Of a stretch of DNA of 64,000 nucleotides, positions 10,636 through 18,554 are shown piece after piece (position 1 is the first letter of the stretch; each line of letters opens with the position of its first letter). The DNA comes from Actinomycetes bacterium. Lineage in GTDB: Bacteria > Actinomycetota > Actinomycetes > Actinomycetales > Dermatophilaceae. Below the pieces are notes generated by a model. It ran no database searches and had not been told where the DNA came from. It saw nothing but the letters and a program-made list of their open reading frames with translations. A program made the translations under genes and the position numbers. The DNA lies in the NCBI GenBank assembly GCA_023420415.1, contig JAEZWF010000003.1:62001-126000 (forward strand), in the 5' to 3' direction.

Positions 10636-11211
10636 TCAGCCGGGGCAGCCGGGGATGTTGTCGGCCGAGACGAGCCAGCCGTTCTTGTCCAGCCGGAAGA
10701 GGACCGTGTTCTCACGGTTCGGCAGGTCGGCGAGCGCGCTGGCGTCGACCGACTTGGTCTGCAACGGCTGGTCGGCAGCCACGCAGTGGTGGACGAGCAC
10801 CCGGGCCCCGCCCGTGACCGGCACCGTGTAGGTCAGCTTGGCGTTCTGGTTCTCGTAGGGCTCCTTGCCCTTGAAGGGCGTGGTGGGCACACCGCTGCGC
10901 GCGAGCTTGGCGTCGTCGAGGCCCTTCCAGGTCCACCGGTCGATCTCCAGCACGGTGGTGTCGCCGACCTTGCTGCTCCTGGTGACCGTGCCGTACTCGA
11001 AGGCGCGGCCCTTGTCGTCGCTCTTCGGTGCGGCGGGCTTGGGTGCGGGCTTCGGCTTGGCCGCCGAGCTGGCCGTGACGGTGGGGGTGACCGTCACCGT
11101 GACGTTGCCGCTGGGCTGGGTGCCGCCACCGCAACCGGCGAGGACGAACGCGGTCACGAGGGTGCCGGCGGCGACGGCGCACGCTCGCGCGCGGCTGGGG
11201 CGCTGGGTCAT
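10636..11211 (-). CDS. Putative secreted lipoprotein, function unknown
   Basis: This 191-residue protein starts at MTQRPSRARA. A basic N-terminus, a hydrophobic stretch and the lipobox VLAGC predict lipid attachment at Cys ~28 and export. A Thr/Pro/Lys-rich linker (~35-65) is followed by a ~125-residue domain with no motif I recognise, containing two Cys residues that may pair. The ATG at 11211 is chosen because AAAGGA lies about nine bases upstream and the lipobox spacing fits. The upstream extension of the open frame has no signal-peptide character. Only 21 bases separate it from the nuoD paralogue. Confidence 0.75.
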   Translation of the reverse strand: MTQRPSRARACAVAAGTLVTAFVLAGCGGGTQPSGNVTVTVTPTVTASSAAKPKPAPKPAAPKSDDKGRAFEYGTVTRSSKVGDTTVLEIDRWTWKGLDDAKLARSGVPTTPFKGKEPYENQNAKLTYTVPVTGGARVLVHHCVAADQPLQTKSVDASALADLPNRENTVLFRLDKNGWLVSADNIPGCPG

Positions 11212-11303
11212 GGGGACGGGGTCCTTTCGAGGTACAGCAGCCATCAAGTGTGCCGGGGCCGGGGCGCCTGACAAAACTCGCCCGCCTGCGGCAGGCTGCT
11301 CTC

Positions 11304-12506
11304 GTGCCCGTGACCACCGCCATCGACGCCGCTGACTTCCTCGATCTGGCCGACCCGGCCGTGGTCGCCGACCCCTACCCGCACCTGGCGGCCCTGCGTG
11401 CGGCGGCGCCCGTCGCGTGGCACTCGGGCATGGGCAGCTGGCTGGCCACCGGGCACGCCGAGGCCGGGGCGGTCCTGCGTGACCGGCGGTTGGGCCGGGT
11501 GTTCGGTCCGCGCAGCCCGCAGGCGGACTGGGACACCTTCAACTGGCTGCACGCCGACTCGATCCTCGACAGCGAGCCGCCCAAGCACACTCGGCTGCGC
11601 CGCCTCGTCGCCGGGGCCTTCGGGCGCGGTCACGTGCAACGTCTCGCCCCCCGCATCGAGGAGCTCGCCGGTGGCTTGTCGGCGCAGCTGCCCGACGGCG
11701 GGTTCGACGTGATCGAGCAGTATGCCGAGCCGTTGCCCGTGCTCGTCATCGCCGAGCTGCTCGGGGTGCCCGAAGGCGACCGGCACCTGCTGCGACCGTG
11801 GTCGCAGGCGATCGTGCGGATGTACGAGGTCGACCGGACACCGAGCGAGGAGGCTGCCGCGCGCACCGCGGCAGGCGAGTTCGCGGCATACGTGGAGGAG
11901 CTGGCGGCGGAGCGCGCAAAGGCTCCCGGCGACGACCTCCTCACCGACCTGGTGCAGGCCCGTGACGGGTCGGACCGGCTCTCGGCCCACGAGCTGGTCG
12001 CCACCGCGGTGCTGCTGCTCAACGCCGGGCACGAGGCGAGCGTCAACGGGTTCGGCAACGGCCTGCACTCGTGGCTCACCGCGCCCGACCGACCCGAGGT
12101 GGACGCGGGGGACCCAGCCGCCGTCGACCGGCTGGTCGAGGAGTTCCTGCGCCACGACTCGCCGCTGCACCTCTTCGAACGCACGGCCAAGGAGCCGACA
12201 GCGGTGGCGGGCGTCGACCTGGCGCCGGGCGACAAGGTGGCGGCGCTGCTCGGGGCCGCGAACCGCGACCCGGCGGTCTTTGTCGACCCGGACCGGTTCG
12301 ACCCCACCCGCGACCCCAACCCGCACCTCGCCTTCGGCGCCGGCATCCACTTCTGCATCGGTGCACCGCTGGCCCGGCTCGAGCTCGCCATCTCGCTGCG
12401 GACGCTCCTCGGGCGGTTTCCGCGGCTGGAGGTGGTCGAGGCGGTGCAGCGGCCGACGTTCGTGCTCCGCGGCTTCGAGCGGCTCGTCGTCAGCCCCGCC
12501 GGCTGA
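11304..12506 (+). CDS. Cytochrome P450 monooxygenase
   Basis: This protein of about 400 residues is a soluble bacterial class P450. Heme-binding FGAGIHFCIGAPLARLE contains the thiolate Cys at ~351. The K-helix ExxR is EFLR, and the PERF-like region is DPDRFDPTRD. The I-helix segment reads NAGHEASVN: the usual acid is present, but the conserved Thr used for oxygen activation is Ala followed by Ser, the arrangement known from P450eryF (CYP107A1). This hints at substrate-assisted proton delivery. The start is uncertain between GTG 11304 and GTG 11310. No ferredoxin or reductase gene is adjacent. The last 17 bases overlap the convergent methyltransferase gene. The substrate is unknown. Confidence 0.9.
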   Translation: MPVTTAIDAADFLDLADPAVVADPYPHLAALRAAAPVAWHSGMGSWLATGHAEAGAVLRDRRLGRVFGPRSPQADWDTFNWLHADSILDSEPPKHTRLRRLVAGAFGRGHVQRLAPRIEELAGGLSAQLPDGGFDVIEQYAEPLPVLVIAELLGVPEGDRHLLRPWSQAIVRMYEVDRTPSEEAAARTAAGEFAAYVEELAAERAKAPGDDLLTDLVQARDGSDRLSAHELVATAVLLLNAGHEASVNGFGNGLHSWLTAPDRPEVDAGDPAAVDRLVEEFLRHDSPLHLFERTAKEPTAVAGVDLAPGDKVAALLGAANRDPAVFVDPDRFDPTRDPNPHLAFGAGIHFCIGAPLARLELAISLRTLLGRFPRLEVVEAVQRPTFVLRGFERLVVSPAG

Positions 12507-13455
12507 ACGCCCAGAGGAAGTCGCCGAAGCCGCCGCGTGCCGCCAGCGCGGCCGCAGCGCTCGCCTGCTCGAGTGTGGCGAGATAGGCGGCGGGGTCCGT
12601 GCGGGCAAGGCTCAGGGGCGGAGTCTCGCCGTGAATTCCCAAGCGGCGCAACGCTGTTCGTTGGTCGACGAGCTCATCATGCACGAGCGAGTCCATGGCG
12701 ACGTGGGCCGTGAGGTCGCTGCTGCCATCCGGAACGGGCGCGACCTGACGACCGTCGCGGTATGCCGTGAGTGAGCCGAGCGGCGGTCGCGTCGCCGCCG
12801 TGTGGCCGTAGTCGATGGCCAGGGCGACCCCTCGGTCGATGCGGGAGAGGAGGTCGCGCCAGGCGAGGTCGCGCGTGAGGCCGATCTCGACGCGGCGGCC
12901 GGGTTGTGTTGTGGGCCAGTGCTTTTCGGCCCAGCCGAGCTCGTCGCCGCGAACGGGGCTACCCCACGACTCCGTCCCGGTGGCCGGGTCGACCAGGCGC
13001 TCACGCAGGGTGCCGGCGTCGTCGACCTCGGCGACGGTGCACGGCACCACGTCGAGCCACTCATGGGCGACCACCAGGGCGTCGGTGAGGCCGGTGAGCC
13101 TGTCCGGTAGGCGCGGACCGCCGGGAGAACGCAGCCACCGCACGTCCTCGGGGAGCCCCTCGGGGCGGGTCACCACGTCGACGCCGGTGAGTGCCACGGT
13201 CGGTGACCTGCCCACGGAAACCCGCTGCGCGGCATACAGGTGCCTCAGCAGCTCACCCCGCCCGGCGCCCACGTCGACGACCGAGGTGAGGCCGTGCTCG
13301 GCTGCGAGGCGCAGCAGTGCCTCGGCCAGGACGCGCCCGGTGGGTCCGTGCGTGGCAGTGGTGAAGTGCCCGGCCGGCCCGACGGGGGAGCGGTAGAACC
13401 CGTGGTCGCCATAGAGCGCGTCCTGCCACGCACTCACCCACGTCTGCCCGCCCAT
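12490..13455 (-). CDS. SAM-dependent methyltransferase, COG1565/NDUFAF7 family
   Basis: This 321-residue Rossmann-fold protein has motif I VVDVGAGRGELLRHLY near residues 61-76, GVDVVTRPEGLPEDVRW, and the family segment VVAHEWLDVVPC, a variant of the NE(L/W)(L/F)D signature of COG1565. The mitochondrial homologue NDUFAF7 methylates an Arg of the complex I 49-kDa subunit, which is NuoD. A NuoD paralogue lies just 3 kb away in this same conserved actinobacterial neighbourhood, so a functional link is attractive but unproven. The gene overlaps the P450 3' end by 17 bases. Confidence 0.8.
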   Translation of the reverse strand: MGGQTWVSAWQDALYGDHGFYRSPVGPAGHFTTATHGPTGRVLAEALLRLAAEHGLTSVVDVGAGRGELLRHLYAAQRVSVGRSPTVALTGVDVVTRPEGLPEDVRWLRSPGGPRLPDRLTGLTDALVVAHEWLDVVPCTVAEVDDAGTLRERLVDPATGTESWGSPVRGDELGWAEKHWPTTQPGRRVEIGLTRDLAWRDLLSRIDRGVALAIDYGHTAATRPPLGSLTAYRDGRQVAPVPDGSSDLTAHVAMDSLVHDELVDQRTALRRLGIHGETPPLSLARTDPAAYLATLEQASAAAALAARGGFGDFLWAFSRRG

Positions 13456-13468
13456 CCCCTCATCCTTG

Positions 13469-13522
13469 CGAAGTTGAGTGCCTGAGACCTACCAGTAGGG
13501 CGTTCTCAGGCACTCAACTTCG
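13469..13522. repeat. 19-bp perfect inverted repeat upstream of the DUF559 gene
   Basis: The arms 13469-13487 and 13504-13522 are perfect reverse complements (CGAAGTTGAGTGCCTGAGA). The 16-base centre contains a smaller palindrome, CCTAC-CA-GTAGG, making a nested hairpin. It lies between the start of the methyltransferase gene and the DUF559 gene. Bases 13473-13493 recur identically at 14478-14498. Confidence 0.85.
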
Positions 13523-13575
13523 GGTCCTGTGGATGACGGCCGAGTCGGGGTACCCCGGTGCGCCACTCTGAGCCG

Positions 13576-14490
13576 ATGGGATCGCCGTGGGACGACTTGG
13601 CAGATGCGCAGGCTGGGGTCCTGGCACGGCGCCAGCTGACCAAGCTGGGCGCGCGCTGGGACCTCGTCGACCACCGGGTGGCCTCAGGACGCTGGGCCAT
13701 CCGGACTCCTCGCGTGGTCACGACGTTCACCGGTGAGCCCACGCTCCAGCAGCGCCAGTGGATCGCTGTGCTGCATGCGGGTGATCGGGCCATGCTGGGG
13801 GGATTGTCGGCCTTGGCCTGGTGGGGGCTCAAGAACTGGGTGCGCGACGAGATCACCGTTGTGGTGCAGAACCCGCTGAGCTACGAGCCAGTCGAGGGTG
13901 TCGTGTTCTTTCGCACCCGCCGCGACCTTGATCGGCTCAGGCACCCGACGAAGGCGATGCCCGTGTCGCGGGTGGAGCCGGCGGCGTTGCTGTTCGCGGC
14001 CTACGACCGATCGTCGAGGACGGCAAAAGGCCTTCTCGCGGCGGTGGTTCAGCAGCGATTGACGACTCCGGAACGCCTGCTGGAGGAGCTCGAAGAACTC
14101 TCGACCCTGCGTCGGTCACGGATGCTTCGCACCGCGCTGCACGACATCAGCGGAGGAGCCCAGTCCCTGTCCGAGATGGACGTCAAGCGGCTGTGTGTTC
14201 GCGCTGGACTGCGGCCACCGAACCGGCAGGTGCAGCGCATGGACAGTCGGGGACAGCGACGGTTCACCGACTGCGAGTGGGACCTGCCGGATGGTCGGAC
14301 GCTGGTGCTGGAGGTCGACGGCGGGTTCCACATGGAGGTGGAGCACTGGGAGGACGACCTGCAGCGTCAGAGGCGTCTCACGACGGACAAGCGAACCGTG
14401 GTGCGCTGCACGGCTCGTGAGCTGCGCGACGAGGCTGACGCGGTTGCGGCCGACCTGTTGGCGCTCGGTGTGCCCGGGTTGAGTGCCTGA
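13576..14490 (+). CDS. DUF559 / AbiEi-antitoxin-like protein with PD-(D/E)XK-type domain
   Basis: This 304-residue protein starts at ATG 13576; GTG 13558 is an alternative. The N-terminal ~60 residues (AGVLARRQLTKLG, HRVASGRWAI) resemble the winged-helix domain of AbiEi-type antitoxins. The C-terminal ~90 residues resemble DUF559, a Vsr-like nuclease fold: an acidic strand with Glu246, Val and Asp248 in VLEVDGGFH, then a basic stretch with DLQRQRRL. Codon use is less G+C-biased than in the neighbours (CGA, TTG and AAA are present), and the gene has no GTATGCCG copy. Its last codons and stop lie inside the downstream repeat. It interrupts an otherwise conserved gene order, which suggests acquisition. 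The activity is not known. Confidence 0.75.
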   Translation: MGSPWDDLADAQAGVLARRQLTKLGARWDLVDHRVASGRWAIRTPRVVTTFTGEPTLQQRQWIAVLHAGDRAMLGGLSALAWWGLKNWVRDEITVVVQNPLSYEPVEGVVFFRTRRDLDRLRHPTKAMPVSRVEPAALLFAAYDRSSRTAKGLLAAVVQQRLTTPERLLEELEELSTLRRSRMLRTALHDISGGAQSLSEMDVKRLCVRAGLRPPNRQVQRMDSRGQRRFTDCEWDLPDGRTLVLEVDGGFHMEVEHWEDDLQRQRRLTTDKRTVVRCTARELRDEADAVAADLLALGVPGLSA

Positions 14491-14523
14491 GACCTACCGA
14501 CAGGTCGTGCTCGGGCACCCCAC
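14478..14523. repeat. Second, partly degraded copy of the palindromic repeat
   Basis: Bases 14478-14498 are identical to 13473-13493. The right arm (TCGGGCACCCCAC region) is an imperfect complement with substitutions and a small insertion. The TGA of the DUF559 gene is part of the left arm (TTG AGT GCC TGA). Together with 13469-13522 it brackets the gene. Confidence 0.75.
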
Positions 14524-14532
14524 TGCGGTGGA

Positions 14533-14538
14533 TAGGTT
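14533..14538 (+). promoter_or_regulatory. Candidate -10 box of a leaderless promoter for DUF2520/panCD/nadBC
   Basis: TAGGTT ends six bases before the GTG at 14545, the same arrangement as at 8022-8027. It would start the transcript at or near the start codon and drive the five-gene cofactor operon. No -35 box was identified. Confidence 0.4.
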
Positions 14539-14544
14539 GGGTGG

Positions 14545-15447
14545 GTGGACTTCAGCGACGTACGGCCGGCCCGGCTCACGGTCGGGGTCGTCGGGGCCGG
14601 ACGCGTCGGCGCCGTGCTCGGAGCCGCGCTGGCCCGCGCCGGCCACCACGTCGTCGCCGTCTCCGGAGTGAGTGAGGAGTCGCGGGAGCGGGCCGCGGCG
14701 CTGCTGCCCGACGTGCCGCTGGTCGACCCGGCGGAGGTCGTCAGGCGAGCCGAGCTGGTCGTGCTGGCCGTGCCCGACGACGCCCTCGCCGACCTCGTCT
14801 CCGGTCTCGCGGCCACCGGCGCATGGCGACCGGGGCAGCTCGTCCTGCACACCTCCGGGCGACACGGCACCGAGGTGTTCGCCCCGGCGGCCGAGACCGG
14901 CATCCTCGGGATGGCGCTGCACCCGGCGATGACGTTCACCGGCACGGCGATGGACCTCGACCGCCTCGTCGAGTGCTGCTTCGGCATCACCGCGCCCGAG
15001 CCCCTGCGACCGGTCGCCGAGGCCCTGGTCATCGAGCTCGGTGCCGAACCGGTGTGGATCGCGGAGGAGGCACGCCCGCTCTACCACGCGGCCCTCGCAC
15101 ACGGCGCCAACCACCTCGTCACACTCGTCGCCCAGGCGTTGCAGGCGCTGCGGGCGGCTGGGGTCGAGGCGCCGGACCGCATGCTCGGCCCACTGGCCGG
15201 CGCCGCCCTGGACAACGCCCTGCGCGCAGGTGATGCCGCACTCACCGGCCCGGTCGCGCGCGGCGATGCCGGTACGGTGGCCGAGCACCTGAGACAGCTG
15301 CAGAGCCTCACCCCCGACGTCCGACCGACCTACCTCGCGCTCGCCCGCGCCACCGCGGAGCGGGCGCTGGCCAGCGGTCGGCTGCGCCCCCACGCCGCGG
15401 AGCCCCTGTTGGAGATCCTCGGCACCGACCCCAGGAGTGACCCGTGA
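14545..15447 (+). CDS. Rossmann-like DUF2520 oxidoreductase
   Basis: This 300-residue protein has an N-terminal NAD(P)-binding Rossmann fold (VGVVGAGRVGAVLGAAL, residues ~12-28) and a C-terminal helical DUF2520 domain (~140-290). The architecture recalls 6-phosphogluconate or ketopantoate reductases. It directly precedes panC, overlapping it by four bases, as in many actinomycetes. The missing ketopantoate reductase step of pantothenate synthesis makes it a tempting candidate, but this family has no established reaction that I know of. The GTG start is supported by the leaderless -10 box. Confidence 0.8.
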   Translation: MDFSDVRPARLTVGVVGAGRVGAVLGAALARAGHHVVAVSGVSEESRERAAALLPDVPLVDPAEVVRRAELVVLAVPDDALADLVSGLAATGAWRPGQLVLHTSGRHGTEVFAPAAETGILGMALHPAMTFTGTAMDLDRLVECCFGITAPEPLRPVAEALVIELGAEPVWIAEEARPLYHAALAHGANHLVTLVAQALQALRAAGVEAPDRMLGPLAGAALDNALRAGDAALTGPVARGDAGTVAEHLRQLQSLTPDVRPTYLALARATAERALASGRLRPHAAEPLLEILGTDPRSDP

Positions 15448-16376
15448 GCGAACCGACCGGCGCCAGTGACACCAGGGGTATGCCGGCCGTGGCCCACACT
15501 CGTGACGCGTTGCGTCGCGAGCGGGCCCAGCTCAGCGGCGACGTGGCGGTCGTGATGACGATGGGTGCGCTGCACGAGGGGCACGCGACCCTCATCCGCA
15601 CGGCCCGCGAGAAGGCCGAGCACGTCATCGTGACGATCTTCCTCAACCCGTTGCAGTTCGGGCCCAAGGAGGACCTGTCTCGCTATCCCCGCACCTTCGA
15701 CGCCGACATGGAGATCTGCCGCGACGCCGGTGTCGATGTGGTCTTCGCGCCCACGCCTGACGTCGTCTACCAGGACGGTGACCCCGGCGTCCGCATCTCG
15801 GCAGGCCCGCTCGGCACCGTGCTCGAGGGCCACTCCCGGCCAGGTCACTTCGACGGGGTCCTCACGGTCGTGGCCAAGCTGTTCCACCTGACCGGGGCGG
15901 ACAGCGCCTACTTCGGGCAGAAGGACGCCCAGCAGCTGCTGCTCATCCGGCGCATGGTGCGCGACCTGGACTTCCCCGTGCGGGTGGTGTCGGTGCCGAC
16001 GGTCCGTGAGCCCGACGGGCTGGCGATGAGCAGCCGCAACATGTACCTCACCGACTCCGACCGCGAGGTGGCACTCGCCCTGTCGCGGGCGCTCAAGGCG
16101 GGCGCGGATGCCGCGACCGAAGGCCCGTCGGCAGTCCGGCGGGCGGCGCGCGCGGTGCTGGTGCGCGAGCCCTTGGCCCTCGTCGACTACCTCGTGCTCG
16201 TCCATCCGACGACGCTCGAGGATGTGCCGGAGTGGTACCGCGGCGAGGCGCTCCTCGCGGTCGCTGGCCGGGTCGGCACGACTCGGCTCATCGACAACCA
16301 GCCCGTCAACGTTGGACCCGGTGGGGGAGCCATCGAGGTCTTCTCCGACATCGACGCGACCGCCGTCGCCACCTGA
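15444..16376 (+). CDS. panC: Pantothenate synthetase (pantoate-beta-alanine ligase)
   Basis: This 310-residue enzyme joins pantoate and beta-alanine with ATP to give pantothenate. Signature segments are MGALHEGHATLI (HIGH-like nucleotide site, ~residues 33-44), FLNPLQFGPKEDLSRYPRT, PGHFDGVLTVVAKLF, YFGQKDAQQL and MSSRNMYL. The GTG start overlaps the DUF2520 stop, with CAGGAG about seven bases upstream, so translation is coupled. A GTATGCCG copy near the start encodes Gly-Met-Pro, showing the motif in a frame other than Tyr-Ala. Confidence 0.97.
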   Translation: MSEPTGASDTRGMPAVAHTRDALRRERAQLSGDVAVVMTMGALHEGHATLIRTAREKAEHVIVTIFLNPLQFGPKEDLSRYPRTFDADMEICRDAGVDVVFAPTPDVVYQDGDPGVRISAGPLGTVLEGHSRPGHFDGVLTVVAKLFHLTGADSAYFGQKDAQQLLLIRRMVRDLDFPVRVVSVPTVREPDGLAMSSRNMYLTDSDREVALALSRALKAGADAATEGPSAVRRAARAVLVREPLALVDYLVLVHPTTLEDVPEWYRGEALLAVAGRVGTTRLIDNQPVNVGPGGGAIEVFSDIDATAVAT

Positions 16377-16414
16377 TCGACACGAAACACCCAAGCACAG
16401 CAACGGAGTTCGTC

Positions 16415-16840
16415 ATGCAGCGCTTCATGCTCTACGCCAAGATCCACCGTGCCACCGTCACCCAGGCCGACCTGCACTACGTCGGCTCGCTCACCATCGA
16501 CCGTGACCTCATGGACGCGGCCGGGTTGCTGCCGGGAGAGCAGGTCGACGTCGTAGACGTCGACAACGGCAGCCGCCTGACGACCTACGCCATCGAGGGT
16601 GAGCGGGGTTCCGGCATCGTCTGCATCAACGGCGCCGCAGCCCGTCTCATCTCGCCCGGCGACACGGTCATCATCATCGCGTATGCCGCGATGGACGACA
16701 GCGAGGCGCGCACCTTCGAGCCCCAGGTCGTCTTCGTCGACAAGGACAACAAGATCGTCGAGGTCGGTCACGACGGCGGTGACGTGCCGGACGGGTTCGG
16801 TCTCAAGACCTCGGCCGTGACCCGTCGCGACCATGACTGA
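16415..16840 (+). CDS. panD: Aspartate 1-decarboxylase proenzyme
   Basis: This 141-residue pyruvoyl enzyme makes beta-alanine from aspartate, the second substrate of PanC. The self-cleavage site is Gly24-Ser25 in HYVGSLTID; Ser25 becomes the pyruvoyl group. KIHRATVTQADLHYVGS, the INGAAARL segment and IIIAYA are typical. The ATG at 16415 follows an ACGGAG ribosome site and gives the usual short N-terminus; the long upstream extension of the frame is not coding. The C-terminus overlaps nadB by eight bases. Confidence 0.96.
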   Translation: MQRFMLYAKIHRATVTQADLHYVGSLTIDRDLMDAAGLLPGEQVDVVDVDNGSRLTTYAIEGERGSGIVCINGAAARLISPGDTVIIIAYAAMDDSEARTFEPQVVFVDKDNKIVEVGHDGGDVPDGFGLKTSAVTRRDHD

Positions 16841-18554
16841 GCCCACGGTCGGCGACGACGCGGCATACCTCTCGATCCCCGGCCGGCTGCGCGCCCCCCA
16901 GCCGGGGTGGACCGCGCAGGCCGACGTCATCGTCGTCGGGTCGGGCATCGCCGGGCTCACGACGGCGCTGCGCCTGCGCCAGCGGGTCGAACGCGTCCTG
17001 CTCGTGACCAAGACGGTGCTGAACGAGGGCTCGACGATGTGGGCCCAGGGCGGCATCGCCGCCGCGCTCGACCCGGCGGACTCGCCGGAGGAGCACCTGC
17101 GCGACACCCTCGTCGCCGGAGTCGGTGTCTGCGACGTCGACGCGGTGCGGGCTCTCGTGACCGAGGGGCCCGGTCGGGTGCGCGAGCTGGTGGCGCTCGG
17201 CGCCGAGTTCGACCGCGGCGCCGACGGCGAGATCAAGCTGACCCGCGAGGGCGGCCACCACCGCGACCGCATCGCCCATGCCGGCGGTGATGCCACCGGC
17301 CGCGAGATCTCACGCGCCCTCATCGCCGCACTGCGGCGCGTGCAGGACGACCCGGGCATCGAGGTCATCGAGCACGCGCTGGTCCTCGACCTGCTGCTCG
17401 ACGACACCGGACGCGCCTGCGGCGTCACCCTGCACGTCATCGGGGAGGGGCAACGCGATGGCGTGGGTGCCGCGCGGGCGCGCGCCGTCGTCCTCGCCAC
17501 CGGTGGGATCGGGCAGGTGTATGCCGCGACGACGAACCCGTCCGTGGCCACCGGCGACGGACTCGCCGCCGCGCTGCGCGCGCACGCCGAGGTCGCTGAC
17601 GTGGAGTTCGTGCAGTTCCACCCCACGGTGTTGTGGCTCGGCGCGGGCTCCAGCGGTCAGCAGCCGCTGATCTCCGAGGCGGTGCGGGGCGAGGGTGCGT
17701 TCCTCGTCGACAAGGACGGGGTGCGGTTCATGGAGGGCAAGCACCCCCTCGCCGACCTGGCGCCGCGTGACGTCGTGGCCCGGGCGATCGTCGACCGCAT
17801 GCGCGAGACGGGCGAGGACCACGTCTACCTCGACGCGCGGCACCTCGGCGCCGAGTTCCTCCAGGAGCGGTTTCCCTCGATCGTGGCGCGGTGCCGGGAG
17901 CTCGGCTTCGACCCGGCCACCGAGCTGCTGCCCGTCGCGCCGGCCCAGCACTACGCTTCGGGCGGAGTCCGCACCGACCTGCACGGACGCACCACGGTCG
18001 AGGGCCTCTACGCCTGCGGTGAGGTGTCGTGCACCGGCGTCCACGGTGCCAACCGGCTCGCGTCGAACTCGCTGCTGGAGGGCCTCGTCTTCGCGCATCG
18101 CATCGCCGACGACCTCACCGCACGCCTCGCGGCGGGTGAGCTGCCGCCGGTGCCGGCCGGTCAGGCCGGGCGGCCCAAGGGCCCGGCCACCCTGCTGGCG
18201 GAGACAGCACGGGTCGAGGTGCAGGCCGCGATGACCCGCGGCTCCGGCGCGGTTCGCACGGCCGAGTCGACCGCCGCCACCGCGCTGGCGCTCGCGGCCC
18301 TGGCCGAGCGGTCACTCGACGAGTCCGCGGCGGAGCCGGGCCCGCAGTCGTGGGAGACGACCAACCTGCTCCAGGTCGGGCAGCTGCTCACCCACCTCGC
18401 CGCGCGCCGCGAGGAGACCCGCGGCGGGCACGTGCGCGACGACTTCCGCGACCTCGACGACGAGCACTGGCGGGGCAACCAGCGCGCGACTCGTGGCCGC
18501 GACGGGTCCGTCACCACCACCTTCCATCCCGTTGCAGCACAGGACATCTCATGA
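16833..18554 (+). CDS. nadB: L-aspartate oxidase
   Basis: This 573-residue FAD enzyme oxidises aspartate to iminoaspartate in de novo NAD synthesis. The FAD dinucleotide fold is VIVVGSGIAGLTTALRL (~31-47), followed by TMWAQGGIAAAL, HSRDRIAHAGGDATGREI-type substrate/FAD contacts and EFVQFHPTVL. The covalent-type fumarate reductase family C-terminal region has SCTGVHGANRLASNSLLEGL. Quinolinate synthase NadA, its normal partner, is not in this window. It overlaps both panD and nadC (ATGA overlap), so one operon links pantothenate and NAD synthesis. Confidence 0.96.
   Translation: MTEPTVGDDAAYLSIPGRLRAPQPGWTAQADVIVVGSGIAGLTTALRLRQRVERVLLVTKTVLNEGSTMWAQGGIAAALDPADSPEEHLRDTLVAGVGVCDVDAVRALVTEGPGRVRELVALGAEFDRGADGEIKLTREGGHHRDRIAHAGGDATGREISRALIAALRRVQDDPGIEVIEHALVLDLLLDDTGRACGVTLHVIGEGQRDGVGAARARAVVLATGGIGQVYAATTNPSVATGDGLAAALRAHAEVADVEFVQFHPTVLWLGAGSSGQQPLISEAVRGEGAFLVDKDGVRFMEGKHPLADLAPRDVVARAIVDRMRETGEDHVYLDARHLGAEFLQERFPSIVARCRELGFDPATELLPVAPAQHYASGGVRTDLHGRTTVEGLYACGEVSCTGVHGANRLASNSLLEGLVFAHRIADDLTARLAAGELPPVPAGQAGRPKGPATLLAETARVEVQAAMTRGSGAVRTAESTAATALALAALAERSLDESAAEPGPQSWETTNLLQVGQLLTHLAARREETRGGHVRDDFRDLDDEHWRGNQRATRGRDGSVTTTFHPVAAQDIS

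Noticed and set aside
13469..13522. Palindrome at 13469 as a simple terminator
   Set aside because: It lies upstream of both flanking genes, which diverge from it, so no transcript ends there; its partial copy after the DUF559 gene also argues for a repeat.
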